Shown: positions 43,726-54,649, numbered from the stretch's first letter. The stretch: DNA of 64,000 bases from Streptomyces sp. NBC_01233 (GCF_035989305.1 NZ_CP108514.1:5622501-5686500), one strand, 5' to 3'. Translations and numbers: made by a program. The notes: generated by a model from the sequence alone, not told the origin.

Positions 43726-44349
43726 ATGGCCGCCTCCCGCCTGGTCGTGCTGGTCTCCGGCTCCGGCACCAACCTCCAGGCCCTGCTCGACGCCATCGAC
43801 GCCCACCCCGGCGGATCCGAGGGCTTCGGTGCCGAAGTCGTCGCCGTGGGGGCCGACCGCAAGGGCATCGCCGGCCTGGAGCGGGCGGAGAAGGCCGGGA
43901 TCCCCACCTTCGTCTGCCCGGTGAAGGACTACGCGAGCCGTGCGGAGTGGGACGTCGCCCTGACGGAGGCGACCGACGCCCACGCGCCGGACCTCGTCGT
44001 GTCGGCCGGGTTCATGAAGATCGTGGGCAAGGAGTTCATCGACCGCTTCGGCGGCCGGTTCATCAACACCCACCCCGCCCTCCTCCCCGCCTTCCCCGGT
44101 GCGCACGGCGTACGGGACGCGCTCTCCTACGGCGCGAAGGTCACCGGCTGCACGGTCCACTTCGTGGACAGCGGCGTGGACACCGGTCCGATCATCGCCC
44201 AGGGTGTGGTCGAGGTCAGGGACGAGGACGACGAAGCCGCTCTCCATGAGCGCATCAAGGAAGTCGAGCGCCAGCTGCTCGTCGATGTCGTGGGGCGCCT
44301 GGCCCGGCACGGCTACCGCATTGAGGGACGAAAGGTAACAATCCAGTGA
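43726..44349 (+). CDS. purN: Phosphoribosylglycinamide formyltransferase
   Basis: 207 aa, typical for Pur[18 protein letters not shown] binds the phosphate; [16 protein letters not shown], then [20 protein letters not shown] with the catalytic Asn/His and [11 protein letters not shown] with the Asp. It transfers the formyl group from 10-formyl-THF to GAR in purine synthesis. Its stop overlaps the purH start (GTGA), so the two are translated together. Confidence 0.98.
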   Translation: MAASRLVVLVSGSGTNLQALLDAIDAHPGGSEGFGAEVVAVGADRKGIAGLERAEKAGIPTFVCPVKDYASRAEWDVALTEATDAHAPDLVVSAGFMKIVGKEFIDRFGGRFINTHPALLPAFPGAHGVRDALSYGAKVTGCTVHFVDSGVDTGPIIAQGVVEVRDEDDEAALHERIKEVERQLLVDVVGRLARHGYRIEGRKVTIQ

Positions 44350-45938
44350 CCGCCGCAGACATCGCAGCGAGCAACGACCCGACCACGAACCAGCGGCCGA
44401 TCCGGCGTGCGCTCATCAGCGTCTACGACAAGACGGGACTGGAAGAGCTGGCCCGCGGGCTGCACGAGGCGGGCGTCGCGCTCGTCTCCACCGGCTCCAC
44501 CGCCTCGAAGATCGCCGCTGCCGGGGTGCCCGTCACCAAGGTCGAGGAGCTGACCGGCTTCCCCGAGTGCCTGGACGGCCGCGTCAAGACCCTGCACCCG
44601 CGCGTGCACGCCGGCATCCTCGCCGACCTGCGCCTGGAGGACCACCGCAACCAGCTCGCCGAGCTGGGCGTCGAGCCCTTCGATCTGGTGGTCGTCAACC
44701 TGTACCCGTTCCTGGCCACCGTCCAGTCGGGTGCCACCCCCGACGAGTGCGTCGAGCAGATCGACATCGGCGGTCCGTCGATGGTCCGCGCCGCCGCCAA
44801 GAACCACCCGTCGGTCGCCGTCGTCACCAGCCCCGAGCGGTACGCCGACGTCATCGCCGCGGCCCAGGGCGGCGGCTTCGACCTCACCGCCCGCAAGCGC
44901 CTGGCGGCCGAGGCCTTCCAGCACACCGCCGCCTACGACGTGGCTGTGGCCTCCTGGTTCACGAACGCGTACGCGCCGGAGCCGGAGGCCGTCCTGCCGG
45001 AGTTCCTCGCGGGCGCCTGGGAGCGCAAGTCGACCCTGCGCTACGGCGAGAACCCGCATCAGGCCGCCGCGCTCTACACCGACGGGCAGCCGGGCGGGCT
45101 CGCCAACGCCGAGCAGCTGCACGGCAAGGAGATGTCCTTCAACAACTACGTGGACACCGAGGCCGCGCGCCGCGCCGCCTACGACCACGACGAGCCCTGC
45201 GTCGCGATCATCAAGCACGCCAACCCGTGCGGCATCGCGGTCGGCGCGGACGTCGCCGCCGCCCACCGCAAGGCGCACGCCTGCGACCCGCTGTCGGCCT
45301 TCGGCGGCGTCATCGCCGTCAACCGCCCGGTGACCGTCGAGCTCGCCGAGCAGGTCGCGGAGATCTTCACCGAGGTCATCGCCGCCCCCGGCTACGAGGA
45401 CGGCGCGGTCGAGATCCTGGCCAAGAAGAAGAACATCCGCGTCCTCAAGGTGGACGGCACCCCGCACCAGCCGGGCGACCTCAAGCCGATCTCGGGCGGC
45501 ACGCTGCTCCAGCAGTCGGACGTCTTCCAGGCCGACGGCGACGACCCGGCCAACTGGACCCTCGCCACCGGCGACGCCCTCTCCGAGACCGAGCTCGCCG
45601 AGCTGGCCTTCGCGTGGAAGGCCTGCCGGGCCGTCAAGTCCAACGCGATCCTGCTCGCCAAGGACGGCGCCTCGGTCGGCGTCGGCATGGGCCAGGTCAA
45701 CCGCGTCGACTCGGCGAAGCTCGCCGTGGAGCGGGCGGGCGCCGAGCGCGCGCAGGGCTCGTACGCCGCGTCCGACGCCTTCTTCCCCTTCCCGGACGGG
45801 CTGGAGATCCTGACGGCCGCGGGCATCAAGGCCGTGGTCCAGCCGGGCGGTTCGGTCCGTGACGAACTGGTCGTCGAGGCCGCGCAGAAGGCCGGCGTGA
45901 CCATGTACTTCACCGGGACCCGGCACTTCTTCCACTGA
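44346..45938 (+). CDS. purH: AICAR transformylase/IMP cyclohydrolase
   Basis: 530 aa, full length. N-terminal MGS-like cyclohydrolase domain ([25 protein letters not shown]) and C-terminal transformylase ([27 protein letters not shown] with the catalytic Lys-His, [19 protein letters not shown]). It performs the last two steps to IMP using 10-formyl-THF. GTG start overlapping purN. It is followed by a strong terminator. Confidence 0.98.
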   Translation: MTAADIAASNDPTTNQRPIRRALISVYDKTGLEELARGLHEAGVALVSTGSTASKIAAAGVPVTKVEELTGFPECLDGRVKTLHPRVHAGILADLRLEDHRNQLAELGVEPFDLVVVNLYPFLATVQSGATPDECVEQIDIGGPSMVRAAAKNHPSVAVVTSPERYADVIAAAQGGGFDLTARKRLAAEAFQHTAAYDVAVASWFTNAYAPEPEAVLPEFLAGAWERKSTLRYGENPHQAAALYTDGQPGGLANAEQLHGKEMSFNNYVDTEAARRAAYDHDEPCVAIIKHANPCGIAVGADVAAAHRKAHACDPLSAFGGVIAVNRPVTVELAEQVAEIFTEVIAAPGYEDGAVEILAKKKNIRVLKVDGTPHQPGDLKPISGGTLLQQSDVFQADGDDPANWTLATGDALSETELAELAFAWKACRAVKSNAILLAKDGASVGVGMGQVNRVDSAKLAVERAGAERAQGSYAASDAFFPFPDGLEILTAAGIKAVVQPGGSVRDELVVEAAQKAGVTMYFTGTRHFFH

Positions 45939-45949
45939 GTCCGCGTTAC

Positions 45950-45990
45950 GGCGAAGGCCGCGTCCCGCACTGCGGGACGCGGCCTTCGCC
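45950..45990. terminator. Terminator of purNH
   Basis: 19-bp perfect stem GGCGAAGGCCGCGTCCCGC with ACT loop, 12 nt after the purH stop. It may also serve the opposite gene ending at 46016. Confidence 0.92.
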
Positions 45991-46015
45991 TGTGCGTACG
46001 AGATGTGTACGAGGC

Positions 46016-46690
46016 TCAGTAGCTCGGGCGCCGGAAGTAGTCGCCGGCCTTGGCGAGGCCCACGATGACCACGATGCCGAGGCCGAGGGAGACCGCGGCC
46101 ATGAGCAGGGAGAGGATGGCACCGCCGACCGGGGTTTGCTCGTCGGCGCCGAGAATGACCAGGTTGCCGAGCAGGCCGATGCCCGCGAACAGGGACTGCA
46201 GCGAGCCGAAGATGATGCCGGAGACACGGACCCCGGTGCGGCCCTTGCGCAGCTTGGCGGCGGTGAGGATGGGCCACAGGGACAGGCCGATGAAGAAAAT
46301 GCCGACGATGACGAACGCGCCGCCGGCGATGGCTCCCGCCTCGGTCGCCGAGGAGCTGGACGATTCCGTGAAGAGGGAGGCGAAGACCGCACCGAGGACG
46401 ATGACGAGCAGGCCGCCCAAGGCCTGCAGGCCGCCCAGGACGAAGAGGATGACGCGGGCGGCCTTCGCACCGCCGGGCATCTCCATGTCCGCTCCCGGGT
46501 ACCCGACCGGCGCCCCCGGATATCCGGCCGGACCGCCCGGATACCCCTGTGGGGCCTGCTGCGGGTAGGCGTAGCCGCCCTGCGGCGGGATGCCCTGCGG
46601 GGCCTGCTGCGGGTAGCCGTAGCCGGGCTGGCCCTGCGGGGCCTGGGGCGGCTGCTGTCCGTACGGATTGTGCGGGTCGCCGAAGCTCAT
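46016..46690 (-). CDS. Pro/Gln-rich membrane protein
   Basis: 224 aa. The first 80 residues are a Pro/Gln/Gly/Tyr-rich repeat (QQPPQAPQGQPGYGYPQQ). Four helices follow (VILFVLGGLQALGGLLVIV, FVIVGIFFIGLSLWPILT, IIFGSLQSLFAGIGLL, AAVSLGLGIVVIVGLA). Such proteins are common in actinobacteria; no function is known. The start is ATG 46688-46690. It is divergent from folD; the 246-nt intergenic region contains TTGACT near 46895 and no gene. Confidence 0.8.
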   Translation of the reverse strand: MSFGDPHNPYGQQPPQAPQGQPGYGYPQQAPQGIPPQGGYAYPQQAPQGYPGGPAGYPGAPVGYPGADMEMPGGAKAARVILFVLGGLQALGGLLVIVLGAVFASLFTESSSSSATEAGAIAGGAFVIVGIFFIGLSLWPILTAAKLRKGRTGVRVSGIIFGSLQSLFAGIGLLGNLVILGADEQTPVGGAILSLLMAAVSLGLGIVVIVGLAKAGDYFRRPSY

Positions 46691-46936
46691 CTTGGGGTGT
46701 TCCTCCGTGGAAGTGCGGGGACGCACGGCAATGAAGCGCGGAGGAATCCTGCACGGTGCGGTCCGCCCCCCGGCACTGCCCGCGGCACTCAGTCGTTTCA
46801 TCGTCGTCCGGCGGCCCGGGGCTTGTCCAGTTCGTTACCGTGCGGCCGGTGACTTGTTGTGCAAGTGCAATGAACCCTGCACACCTGTGAGCGCCTTGAC
46901 TGGAACCGAGGCCACCTCATCCGGGAGGATGGGGGC

Positions 46937-47797
46937 ATGACCGCCAAGATTCTCGATGGCAAGGCCACCGCGGCCGCGATCAAGTCCGAACTGACCGCCC
47001 GCGTGGCGGCCCTGAAGGCCCGGGGCATCACCCCCGGCCTCGGCACCCTCCTGGTCGGTGACGATCCGGGCAGCCGCTGGTACGTCAACGGCAAGCACAA
47101 GGACTGCGCCGAGGTCGGCATCGCCTCCATCCAGCGCGAACTGCCCGCGACGGCCTCCCAGGAGGACATCGAGGCGGTCGTGCGGGAGCTCAACGCCAAC
47201 CCGGAGTGCACGGGCTACATCGTCCAACTCCCGCTCCCCAAGGGCATCGACACCAACCGGGTCCTGGAGCTGATGGATCCGCTGAAGGACGCTGACGGCC
47301 TGCACCCCATGTCGCTCGGCCGGCTGGTGCTGAACGAGCCGGGCCCGCTGCCCTGCACCCCGTACGGGATCGTCGAACTGCTGCGCCACCACGGCGTCGG
47401 CATCAACGGCGCGCACGTCGTCGTCCTGGGCCGCGGGATCACCGTGGGGCGCTCCATCGGGCTGCTGCTCACCCGCAAGTCCGAGAACGCCACCGTGACG
47501 CTCTGCCACACCGGTACGCGCGACCTCTCCGGGCTGCTGCGCCAGGCGGACATCATCGTCGCCGCGGCCGGTGTCCCGCACCTGGTCAAGCCGGAGGACG
47601 TGAAGCCGGGCGCGGCCGTGCTCGACGTGGGCGTCAGCCGCGACCAGAACGGGAAGATCGTCGGCGACGTGCACCCCGGCGTGGCCGAAGTGGCCGAGTG
47701 GATCTCCCCGAACCCGGGCGGAGTCGGCCCGATGACCCGGGCCCAGCTGCTCGTCAACGTCGTCGAGGCGGCGGAACGGACGACCAGTGCCGGCTGA
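46937..47797 (+). CDS. folD: Methylenetetrahydrofolate dehydrogenase/cyclohydrolase
   Basis: 286 aa, full length. Active-site stretch [18 protein letters not shown] with the catalytic Lys, [12 protein letters not shown], the dinucleotide loop [17 protein letters not shown] and [15 protein letters not shown]. It converts methylene-THF to 10-formyl-THF, the donor used by PurN and PurH. It overlaps the DUF3017 gene by 11 nt. Confidence 0.98.
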   Translation: MTAKILDGKATAAAIKSELTARVAALKARGITPGLGTLLVGDDPGSRWYVNGKHKDCAEVGIASIQRELPATASQEDIEAVVRELNANPECTGYIVQLPLPKGIDTNRVLELMDPLKDADGLHPMSLGRLVLNEPGPLPCTPYGIVELLRHHGVGINGAHVVVLGRGITVGRSIGLLLTRKSENATVTLCHTGTRDLSGLLRQADIIVAAAGVPHLVKPEDVKPGAAVLDVGVSRDQNGKIVGDVHPGVAEVAEWISPNPGGVGPMTRAQLLVNVVEAAERTTSAG

Positions 47798-48299
47798 ACG
47801 GGACGCCGAGCACGCCGGGCGCGCGGCCGGCGGCGGTGGCGCGGCCGCGGCGAACGGCACGCCCGTCACCTCAGGTGCGCCCGGCGCGGTCGCCGCGTCC
47901 GCGGACGAGGCGCGCCGGTCCCGCCGCTTCCCGTCCGTCACCCGGGACACCGCCCGCCCCGAGGGCAGCGGCCGCGCCGTCCCGGGGGCCGTGTCCACCC
48001 CCGCCCGTCAGTGGCCGATGCTCAGCGTGCTCGTCGCGACGGCGGCCGGGCTGCTGGCCACCGCGCTGGGGCACCCGAAGATCGGCTGCCTGGCGATCGG
48101 CGTGGCCCTGATCGCCGCCTCGGTGCTGCGCCGCGTGCTGCCCTCGGTGGGGATGCTCGCGGTGCGCTCCCGTTTCACGGACATGATCACGTACGGGCTG
48201 CTGGGCGTGGCGATCACGCTGCTCGCGCTGGTGATCGAGCCCAAGCCGCTGCTGGAGATCCCCTTCCTGGAGAGCGCGGTCCGCTTCACCGTGCGGTGA
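47787..48299 (+). CDS. DUF3017 membrane protein
   Basis: 170 aa. A disordered Ala/Gly/Arg-rich N-terminus of 70 residues precedes three helices ([53 protein letters not shown]). DUF3017 regularly follows folD in actinobacteria. The function is unknown. The GTG start lies inside the end of folD. Confidence 0.88.
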   Translation: MPAERDAEHAGRAAGGGGAAAANGTPVTSGAPGAVAASADEARRSRRFPSVTRDTARPEGSGRAVPGAVSTPARQWPMLSVLVATAAGLLATALGHPKIGCLAIGVALIAASVLRRVLPSVGMLAVRSRFTDMITYGLLGVAITLLALVIEPKPLLEIPFLESAVRFTVR

Positions 48300-48785
48300 G
48301 TGCGGCGGGTCCGGTGCGCGCGGTGAGTCCGGTGAGTGCGGCCAGGGTGGCCGCGATGGCCGGCTGGGTCTCCGTGCCCGCCCGGACCTGCACGTCCAGC
48401 GTCCGCCCCGGGCCCGGCAGCTCCCGTACGGCGGCGCCGGGCGGCGGGGCGTCGCACAGCAGTTTCGGCAGGATCGACACGGCCCGGCCGGTGGCCACGA
48501 ACCACAGCCCGGCCCGCTTGGTCCCCGCACTTGTGCGCGATGCGCGGGGTGAACCCGGCGTTCCGGCAGGCGTGCAGCAGCATCTCGCGGCAGCTGCTCG
48601 GGGCCGGGGCCGAGACCCAGTCGGCCTCCCGCAGCGCGGCGAGCCCGTCCCGCTCGTAGGCGGGGACCAGGGCCTGCGGCAGCGCCAGGCACAGCGGGTC
48701 CTCGAACAGCGGTACGGCCGTGGTCCCGGGCGCGGGCGGGGCGCCGAGCAGCGGGTACGCGTAGGTCACCGCCAGGTCCAGGCGG
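48286..48785 (-). pseudogene. LysR-type regulator, C-terminal remnant with frameshift
   Basis: From 48785 the frame reads RLDLAVTYAYPLLGAPP, then READWVSAPAPSSCREMLL and RIAHKCGDQA. Near 48510 it shifts: the continuation LWFVATGRAVSILPKLLCDA to the stop is in another frame. The residues match the second half of a LysR ligand-binding domain. The N-terminal HTH and about 150 residues are missing; the break coincides with the start of a truncated SDR gene on the other strand. Confidence 0.85.
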
Positions 48786-49194
48786 CAGCGTGCCGTGGCG
48801 GCCCCTGGGCGAACTGGGCACGGACGACATCCGCAACGGCCTCGAAGGCAAGGTCGTCAGCCAGGTCGAGCTGGTCCGCCAGGGCCTCGCCCACCTCCCC
48901 GCGCACGCCTCCTACACGCTGATCACCGGCATCCTGGCCCGCGAACCCCTGCTCACCGGCGCGGTGGCCGCCCTCGCCAACGGCGCCGTCGAGGCCTTCG
49001 TACGCGCCGCGGCCATCGAACTGCCCGGCCGCCAGCGCATCAACGCCGTCAGCCCCACCGTCTTCGAGGAGTCCCTCGACGCGTACGGGGACACCTTCGC
49101 GGGATTCGACCCGGTGCCCGTCTCCCGCGCGGCGAACGCCTACGTCAAGTCGATCGAGGGCCACCAGACGGGCCGGATCTTCCTGGTCGAGTAG
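48784..49194 (+). pseudogene. Short-chain dehydrogenase, C-terminal remnant
   Basis: The frame GSVPWRPLGELGTDDIR, then KVVSQVELVRQGLAHLPAHA and NAYVKSIEGHQTGRIFLVE is the C-terminal two thirds of an SDR protein. The Rossmann Gly motif and first 70 or so residues are absent. A GTG at 48790 could start translation, but there is no RBS and the product would lack the cofactor site. It abuts the LysR remnant head to head. Confidence 0.82.
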
Positions 49195-50400
<1,206 letters not shown>

Positions 50401-50409
50401 TCCGTCCTT

Positions 50410-50483
50410 CCCGCCGAGGCGCGCTCGCACCTCGGCGGGGAGTACGGACCCAAGCGCCCCGGCCCCACCAGGCCGGGGCGCTT
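50410..50483 (+). terminator. Two terminators after mdh
   Basis: CCCGCCGAGG / CCTCGGCGGG (50410-50439) and AAGCGCCCCGGCC / GGCCGGGGCGCTT (50452-50483, loop CCACCA). Confidence 0.88.
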
Positions 50484-50533
50484 TGGCGTGTTTACGCCTG
50501 TCGCATGATGTAAGAGAAATCTAAGGTCGGTCG

Positions 50534-52246
50534 GTGACCGATAGCCCGATTCCCCCTCAGCCCACGAGCTGGCGGCAGGACGACCTGCGCAACGGCCGTC
50601 CCCCCGTCGAACCGGCGTTCAGCGAAGCCGGCCGCTTCCTGTGCGCGGGCACCTACATAGACGCCGGGTACCGCGATCAGGTGATCGAGGAGCTGTACGT
50701 CCACGAGGAGCGGATCGTCGCGCCCTCGTACGGGTTCGACGCCTCGCGCGTCCTCGCCCACGCCCTCCGCGCCCGCCGCGCCGAACTCGGCTGGGCACTC
50801 GGCGTACTCGGCGCCTGGTTCGTGGGTTCCGTGCTCACCGGGGGCGCCCTCGCGCTGATGCTCGTCCCGTTCCTGCTGCTGAGCCTCGCGGGCTGGCTCA
50901 GGGCCCGGTCCGGCCAGCTGGCGCGCGTCCTGTCCGTCGTGGTGCGGATCTACGCCTGGTGGAACCTGGCCGTCATCGTGATCCTGGTCCTCGGGATCTG
51001 GCTGGCCCTGCTCGGCGCCTTCGACGACACGCTCGGCGGTCCGGTCGGCCCCGGCGCCCTCGTCTTCTCGCCGGGCATCGGAGGCGTGGCGACCGGATTC
51101 GTCATCGGGTGGGTGCCGGCGGTCTTCGCCGCGGTCGTCACCATCGTGGGACTCCAGCGCGGTTACGTCGCCCGGACCATCGCCAACGAACTCAACCGGG
51201 ACCGGTACGCCCACCGGCCGGCCGATCCCGCCGAGGCCGACGCCGGCGTACGGTTCGCCCGCGTGCGGCGGCGCATCATCGACGAGCAGCACTCGCCGCT
51301 GATCATGTACGACATCAACGACCCGTTCGCCGGGGCCGGTGAGGCGTACCGCCCCTGGCAGGATTCCTTCGAACTGCGCCCCCGCGAGGACCTGCCCCCC
51401 GGCACCACACCGGAGCCGCTCACCAACGCCCGCATCCTGGAGGGGGTCGTGCCCCTGGTGGAGCGGCTGCGGGTGCCCTCGCCGCACGGGTCCCCGCAGG
51501 CCCAGGCCGCCGTACTGGACCGGATGCGCGAGCTGGTCGTCGACCAGTGCGTGTTCCTGCCGGGCGGCGGGCTGGGGCACCGCGACGAAGGACCGCACGT
51601 GCGGGCGGACTTCGAAACACACCGCGCCGAGGCCATCGAGGAGGGCGGCGAACGCCGCCGGCACTTCCTGCGCATCCGCGTCGGCGGCTGGGACGAGAAC
51701 CTGGTCGTCACGCTGTTCGTACGGGTTCACACCCAGGGCGGGATGATGATGGTGGAGCTGGCGCCGCACGTGCTGCTGCCCGTCCACGCCGCCTTCCACA
51801 ACGCGGACGCGGACGCCCACCGCTACCTGAACAACAACCGGTTCGGGAAGGTGGCCTGGGCCCTGCGGCACACCCCCGGCTCCTTCACGGCCTCCCTCGT
51901 CACGCTGGGCCGGGGCGTCGCAAGCTGGGTGAGGATCGCGGCCGGCGGCCACGGTGGCGCCCGGCCGGAAGGGCCGCGCGCGTCGGTGCGCGAACTCGCG
52001 GCTCAGGACAACGGCTCGCTGTTCCATCTCATGGACCTCGACCGGTACTTGAAGACCATTCAGGACCGGGTCATCGCCGGTATTACCTTGGTCCTGCACG
52101 AAGGCGGCTGGCACACCGAGGCGTTCGCGCGGCGCGCCGGCATCCACATCGAGAACTACGTGGGTGCGGCGCACGACAGCGCGATCAGCTTCGGCGGCAG
52201 CGGCAATCACAACAGCACACACAGGGGGAGCCATGGCGACAGATAG
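50534..52246 (+). CDS. Membrane protein with C-terminal Gly/Asn motif, first gene of an unknown operon
   Basis: 570 aa. The N-terminal 80 residues are soluble, followed by four helices (residues 85-225, for example AWFVGSVLTGGALALMLVPF and FVIGWVPAVFAAVVTIVGL). A soluble 330-residue region contains RFARVRRRIIDEQHSPLIMY and VELAPHVLLPVHAAFHNAD. The last 35 residues are VGAAHDSAISFGGSGNHNST and a short basic tail. This tail matches the start of the next protein and may be a self-assembly motif. GTG start at 50534. It overlaps the next gene by 14 nt. I do not recognise a named family. Confidence 0.75.
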   Translation: MTDSPIPPQPTSWRQDDLRNGRPPVEPAFSEAGRFLCAGTYIDAGYRDQVIEELYVHEERIVAPSYGFDASRVLAHALRARRAELGWALGVLGAWFVGSVLTGGALALMLVPFLLLSLAGWLRARSGQLARVLSVVVRIYAWWNLAVIVILVLGIWLALLGAFDDTLGGPVGPGALVFSPGIGGVATGFVIGWVPAVFAAVVTIVGLQRGYVARTIANELNRDRYAHRPADPAEADAGVRFARVRRRIIDEQHSPLIMYDINDPFAGAGEAYRPWQDSFELRPREDLPPGTTPEPLTNARILEGVVPLVERLRVPSPHGSPQAQAAVLDRMRELVVDQCVFLPGGGLGHRDEGPHVRADFETHRAEAIEEGGERRRHFLRIRVGGWDENLVVTLFVRVHTQGGMMMVELAPHVLLPVHAAFHNADADAHRYLNNNRFGKVAWALRHTPGSFTASLVTLGRGVASWVRIAAGGHGGARPEGPRASVRELAAQDNGSLFHLMDLDRYLKTIQDRVIAGITLVLHEGGWHTEAFARRAGIHIENYVGAAHDSAISFGGSGNHNSTHRGSHGDR

Positions 52247-52622
52247 CGGAAGCGGGAGCGGGCCGGAGCCCGGGGTGCGGATCGGCAGCGTCCACGGCAG
52301 CGCGGTCAGTTTCGGCGGCTCCAACAACACCAACACCGTCCACCACGGCGGTACGGGAGCGGGCGCACCCGGCGCGGCACAGCTGCTGGAGGCGGTGCTC
52401 ACCCTGCGCGAGGCGCTCGTACGGGAGGCCCCCCGGGGCGACGACAGAACCGCGCTCGACGCCGAACTGGACGGGATCGCCGAGCAGTTGGAGGGCACCG
52501 AGACGATCCGGCCCGGTCTGCCCGCCCGGCTGCGCGCAGCGCTGGAGCGGTGGGCTCCGCTGCTCGAGTCGATGAGCGCGGCCGCTGCCCTCGGCAGCCT
52601 GCTCGGCGCGCTGGGAGGCTGA
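52233..52622 (+). CDS. Small helical protein with N-terminal Gly/Asn motif
   Basis: 129 aa. Residues 14-40 read VRIGSVHGSAVSFGGSNNTN and a short His/Gly run, closely resembling the C-terminus of the upstream protein (x-V/I-G-x-x-H-x-S-A-I/V-S-F-G-G-S). Residues 45-129 are helical, amphipathic and rich in Leu/Ala/Glu (AAQLLEAVLTLREALVREA). AGGGGGAG precedes the ATG. The start overlaps the upstream gene, and the next start is 4 nt after its stop. It looks like an adaptor or regulator for the first protein. Confidence 0.75.
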   Translation: MATDSGSGSGPEPGVRIGSVHGSAVSFGGSNNTNTVHHGGTGAGAPGAAQLLEAVLTLREALVREAPRGDDRTALDAELDGIAEQLEGTETIRPGLPARLRAALERWAPLLESMSAAAALGSLLGALGG

Positions 52623-52625
52623 GCC

Positions 52626-53624
52626 GTGGCTCCGGCACAGCCGCCGTCCGGCCCGCGCCGCTGGGACGCGCAGGCGCAGCGCTGGGTGGTGGACCAGGCC
52701 CCGGCGGGACCGCCGGCAGGGCCGCCACCGGGCATGCCGCCGGTTCCGCCGCAGGCGCCGGGCGCGGCGCCTGCGTACGACCCGCTCGGGCCGGGGGCTC
52801 CGCCCCCGCCCCCGTACGGGGCGCCGACCGCGCCGCAGCCGCCGTACGCCCCGGACCCGGCGTACCTGCCGCCGGTACCGCCGCCGCCCGGCTACACGTC
52901 CCCCTCCGGCGGACCGGGCGGCCGGTGGCGGACCCCGGTGACGGCGGGGATCGCGGTCGCCTCCGTCGTGATCGGCGCCGGGGCGGTGTGGTTCCTGGCC
53001 CGGGACACGAACGACGCGGACCGCGCGGGGGAGAAGAACGGGACGGTGGCCTCGGGTACGCCGTCGTGGTCCGGCGGGGGACCGTCCGGGACGGCGTCGC
53101 CCACCGCCTCCGGCTCCCCGACGGCCGGCGCCGGCCCGAGCCAGGTTCCCGGCCCGAGCCCGTCCGGCACCGGGCCGGGGGCGGGGGCGGGGGGCCACGA
53201 GACCAAGCAGGACCCGTCGGGCTTCACGATCGCCGTCCCGGCCGGCTGGGTGCGGGAGGAGCTCAAGGAGGGGGTCTTCTACCGTTCGGCCGACCGGACC
53301 GCGCTGATCCAGGTCTTCCGGGTGTCGGAGCCGGAGCTCAGCTCGCTCGACGCGGTCAAACAGGCCTCCACCTACCTGCGGGGCGGCACCCGGGGGTACG
53401 AGGAGATCAGCGTGGGCGCGGTTCCGGGCGGTTCCGGGGCGGCGGAGCTCGTCTACCGGTACGACAGCGAGGAGTCGCGTGGGGTGCGGCGCGGTGTCGA
53501 ACGGGTCTTCTTCGCGGGGGACGGCGGCAAGTGGGCGGTGCTGACCGCCGGCCCGGCCGCCGAGTGGCAGGCCACGCAGGACCACCACGCGGCGGCGCTG
53601 GCCGCATTCCGCCCGGCCGGCTGA
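52626..53624 (+). CDS. Single-pass membrane protein with Pro-rich N-terminus and outer domain
   Basis: 332 aa. An N-terminal motif PRRWDAQAQRWVVDQA, a Pro/Gly/Ala-rich stretch to residue 95, one helix (PVTAGIAVASVVIGAGAVWFL), a Ser/Gly/Pro linker and a C-terminal domain (FTIAVPAGWVREELKEGVFY, then AAELVYRYDSEE). Such PsbP-like end domains occur in many Streptomyces proteins, often in serine/threonine kinases. It is the third gene of the operon, 3 nt after the preceding stop. The function is unknown. Confidence 0.75.
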   Translation: MAPAQPPSGPRRWDAQAQRWVVDQAPAGPPAGPPPGMPPVPPQAPGAAPAYDPLGPGAPPPPPYGAPTAPQPPYAPDPAYLPPVPPPPGYTSPSGGPGGRWRTPVTAGIAVASVVIGAGAVWFLARDTNDADRAGEKNGTVASGTPSWSGGGPSGTASPTASGSPTAGAGPSQVPGPSPSGTGPGAGAGGHETKQDPSGFTIAVPAGWVREELKEGVFYRSADRTALIQVFRVSEPELSSLDAVKQASTYLRGGTRGYEEISVGAVPGGSGAAELVYRYDSEESRGVRRGVERVFFAGDGGKWAVLTAGPAAEWQATQDHHAAALAAFRPAG

Positions 53625-53639
53625 CCGGGCGCCGGTGCC

Positions 53640-54050
53640 CCGGCCCGGTGGCCGACCCTGCCGCCGGCTGATCTGCCCTGGTGGCCGATCCGGCCCGGTG
53701 GCCGATCCGGCCCGGTCGCCGACCCGGCCGGTGGTTGACCTGGCTCGGAGGCCGACCTGGCTCGGTGGTTGATCCGGCCCGGTGGTCGCCCCCTGCCGGG
53801 GCCTGATCCGGCCTGGTGGTTGACCCGATCGGTCGCCGATCCGGCCGAGCGGTTGACCTGGCCCGGTGGCCGATCCGGCCCGGTGGTTGACCCTGCCGGT
53901 GGTTGATCCGGCCTGGTGGTTGATCCGGCCTGGCGGCCGATCCGGCACGGTCGCCGACCCGGCCGGTGGTTGACCTGGCTCGGAGGCCGACCTGGCTCGG
54001 TGGTTGATCCGGCTCGGCGGCTGGCCCGGCACGGCGGCCGGCCCGGCCCG
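53640..54050. repeat. Degenerate 15-17-bp tandem repeat with an exact 66-bp duplication
   Basis: More than twenty units of the type GGTGGTTGATCCGGCC or GGTGGCCGATCCGGCC fill the 470-nt gap between the operon and the AhpD-like gene. A 66-bp block at 53713-53778 is repeated without change at 53948-54013. No gene is supported here. Confidence 0.9.
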
Positions 54051-54094
54051 GTCGGGCGGGCGGACCGGCGTGCGGGCCGTCCGGGCCTGCTCGG

Positions 54095-54619
54095 TCAGGA
54101 CTGGTACATGCCCGGCTTGTAGTGGCCCGGCACCATGCGGGTGGTGACGCCGATGCGGTTCCAGACGTTGATCGTCGCGATGACGGCGATCAGCTGAGCC
54201 AGCTCGCGCTCCTCGAAGTGCTGCGCGGCCTTCTCGTACACCTCGTCCGGCACGAAGCCGTCCGTCAGGACCGTGACGGCCTCGGTGAACTCGATCGCCG
54301 CGAGCTCCTTCTCGGTGTAGAAGTGCCGCGACTCCTCCCAGGCGGCCAGCTGCACGATCCGGTCGACGCTCTCACCATGCGCGATCGCGTCCTTGGTGTG
54401 CATGTCGAGGCAGAAGGCGCAGTGGTTGACCTGCGAGGCGCGGATCTTGACGAGCTCGACCAGGGCCGGGTCCAGGCCCTTGCGGGAGGCGATCTCCAGG
54501 GCCAGGACGGCCTTGTAGACCTCCGGGGCCAGCTTCGCCATCTGCATGCGCGGGGTGTGCTCGGGCGCGTGCTCGTGGGTGGGGGAGGGGGTCTGCCGGT
54601 TCTGCGTGGTGTTCGTCAT
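54095..54619 (-). CDS. Carboxymuconolactone decarboxylase/AhpD-like protein
   Basis: 174 aa. The CMD core has LVELVKIRASQVNHCAFCLD, with the CxxC and following His (HCAFCLDMH) of AhpD-type peroxidase proteins. It ends RIGVTTRMVPGHYKPGMYQ. Such proteins reduce peroxides through a thiol pair. The ATG at 54617-54619 has GGGTGGATC upstream. It is divergent from a MocR regulator with a palindrome between, and is probably its target. Confidence 0.9.
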   Translation of the reverse strand: MTNTTQNRQTPSPTHEHAPEHTPRMQMAKLAPEVYKAVLALEIASRKGLDPALVELVKIRASQVNHCAFCLDMHTKDAIAHGESVDRIVQLAAWEESRHFYTEKELAAIEFTEAVTVLTDGFVPDEVYEKAAQHFEERELAQLIAVIATINVWNRIGVTTRMVPGHYKPGMYQS

Positions 54620-54649
54620 GTGATCCACCCTAGGAAGAAGGCGGCCCAG

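Noticed and set aside
52185..54032. 615-codon minus-strand frame over the operon end and the minisatellite
   Set aside because: The apparent Gly-Arg-Ile-rich protein is a translation of tandem DNA repeats and antisense DNA; no RBS and no family.
53640..54050. Possible CRISPR array
   Set aside because: Repeat units are short (15-17 bp), degenerate and contiguous with no unique spacers, and no cas genes are present.
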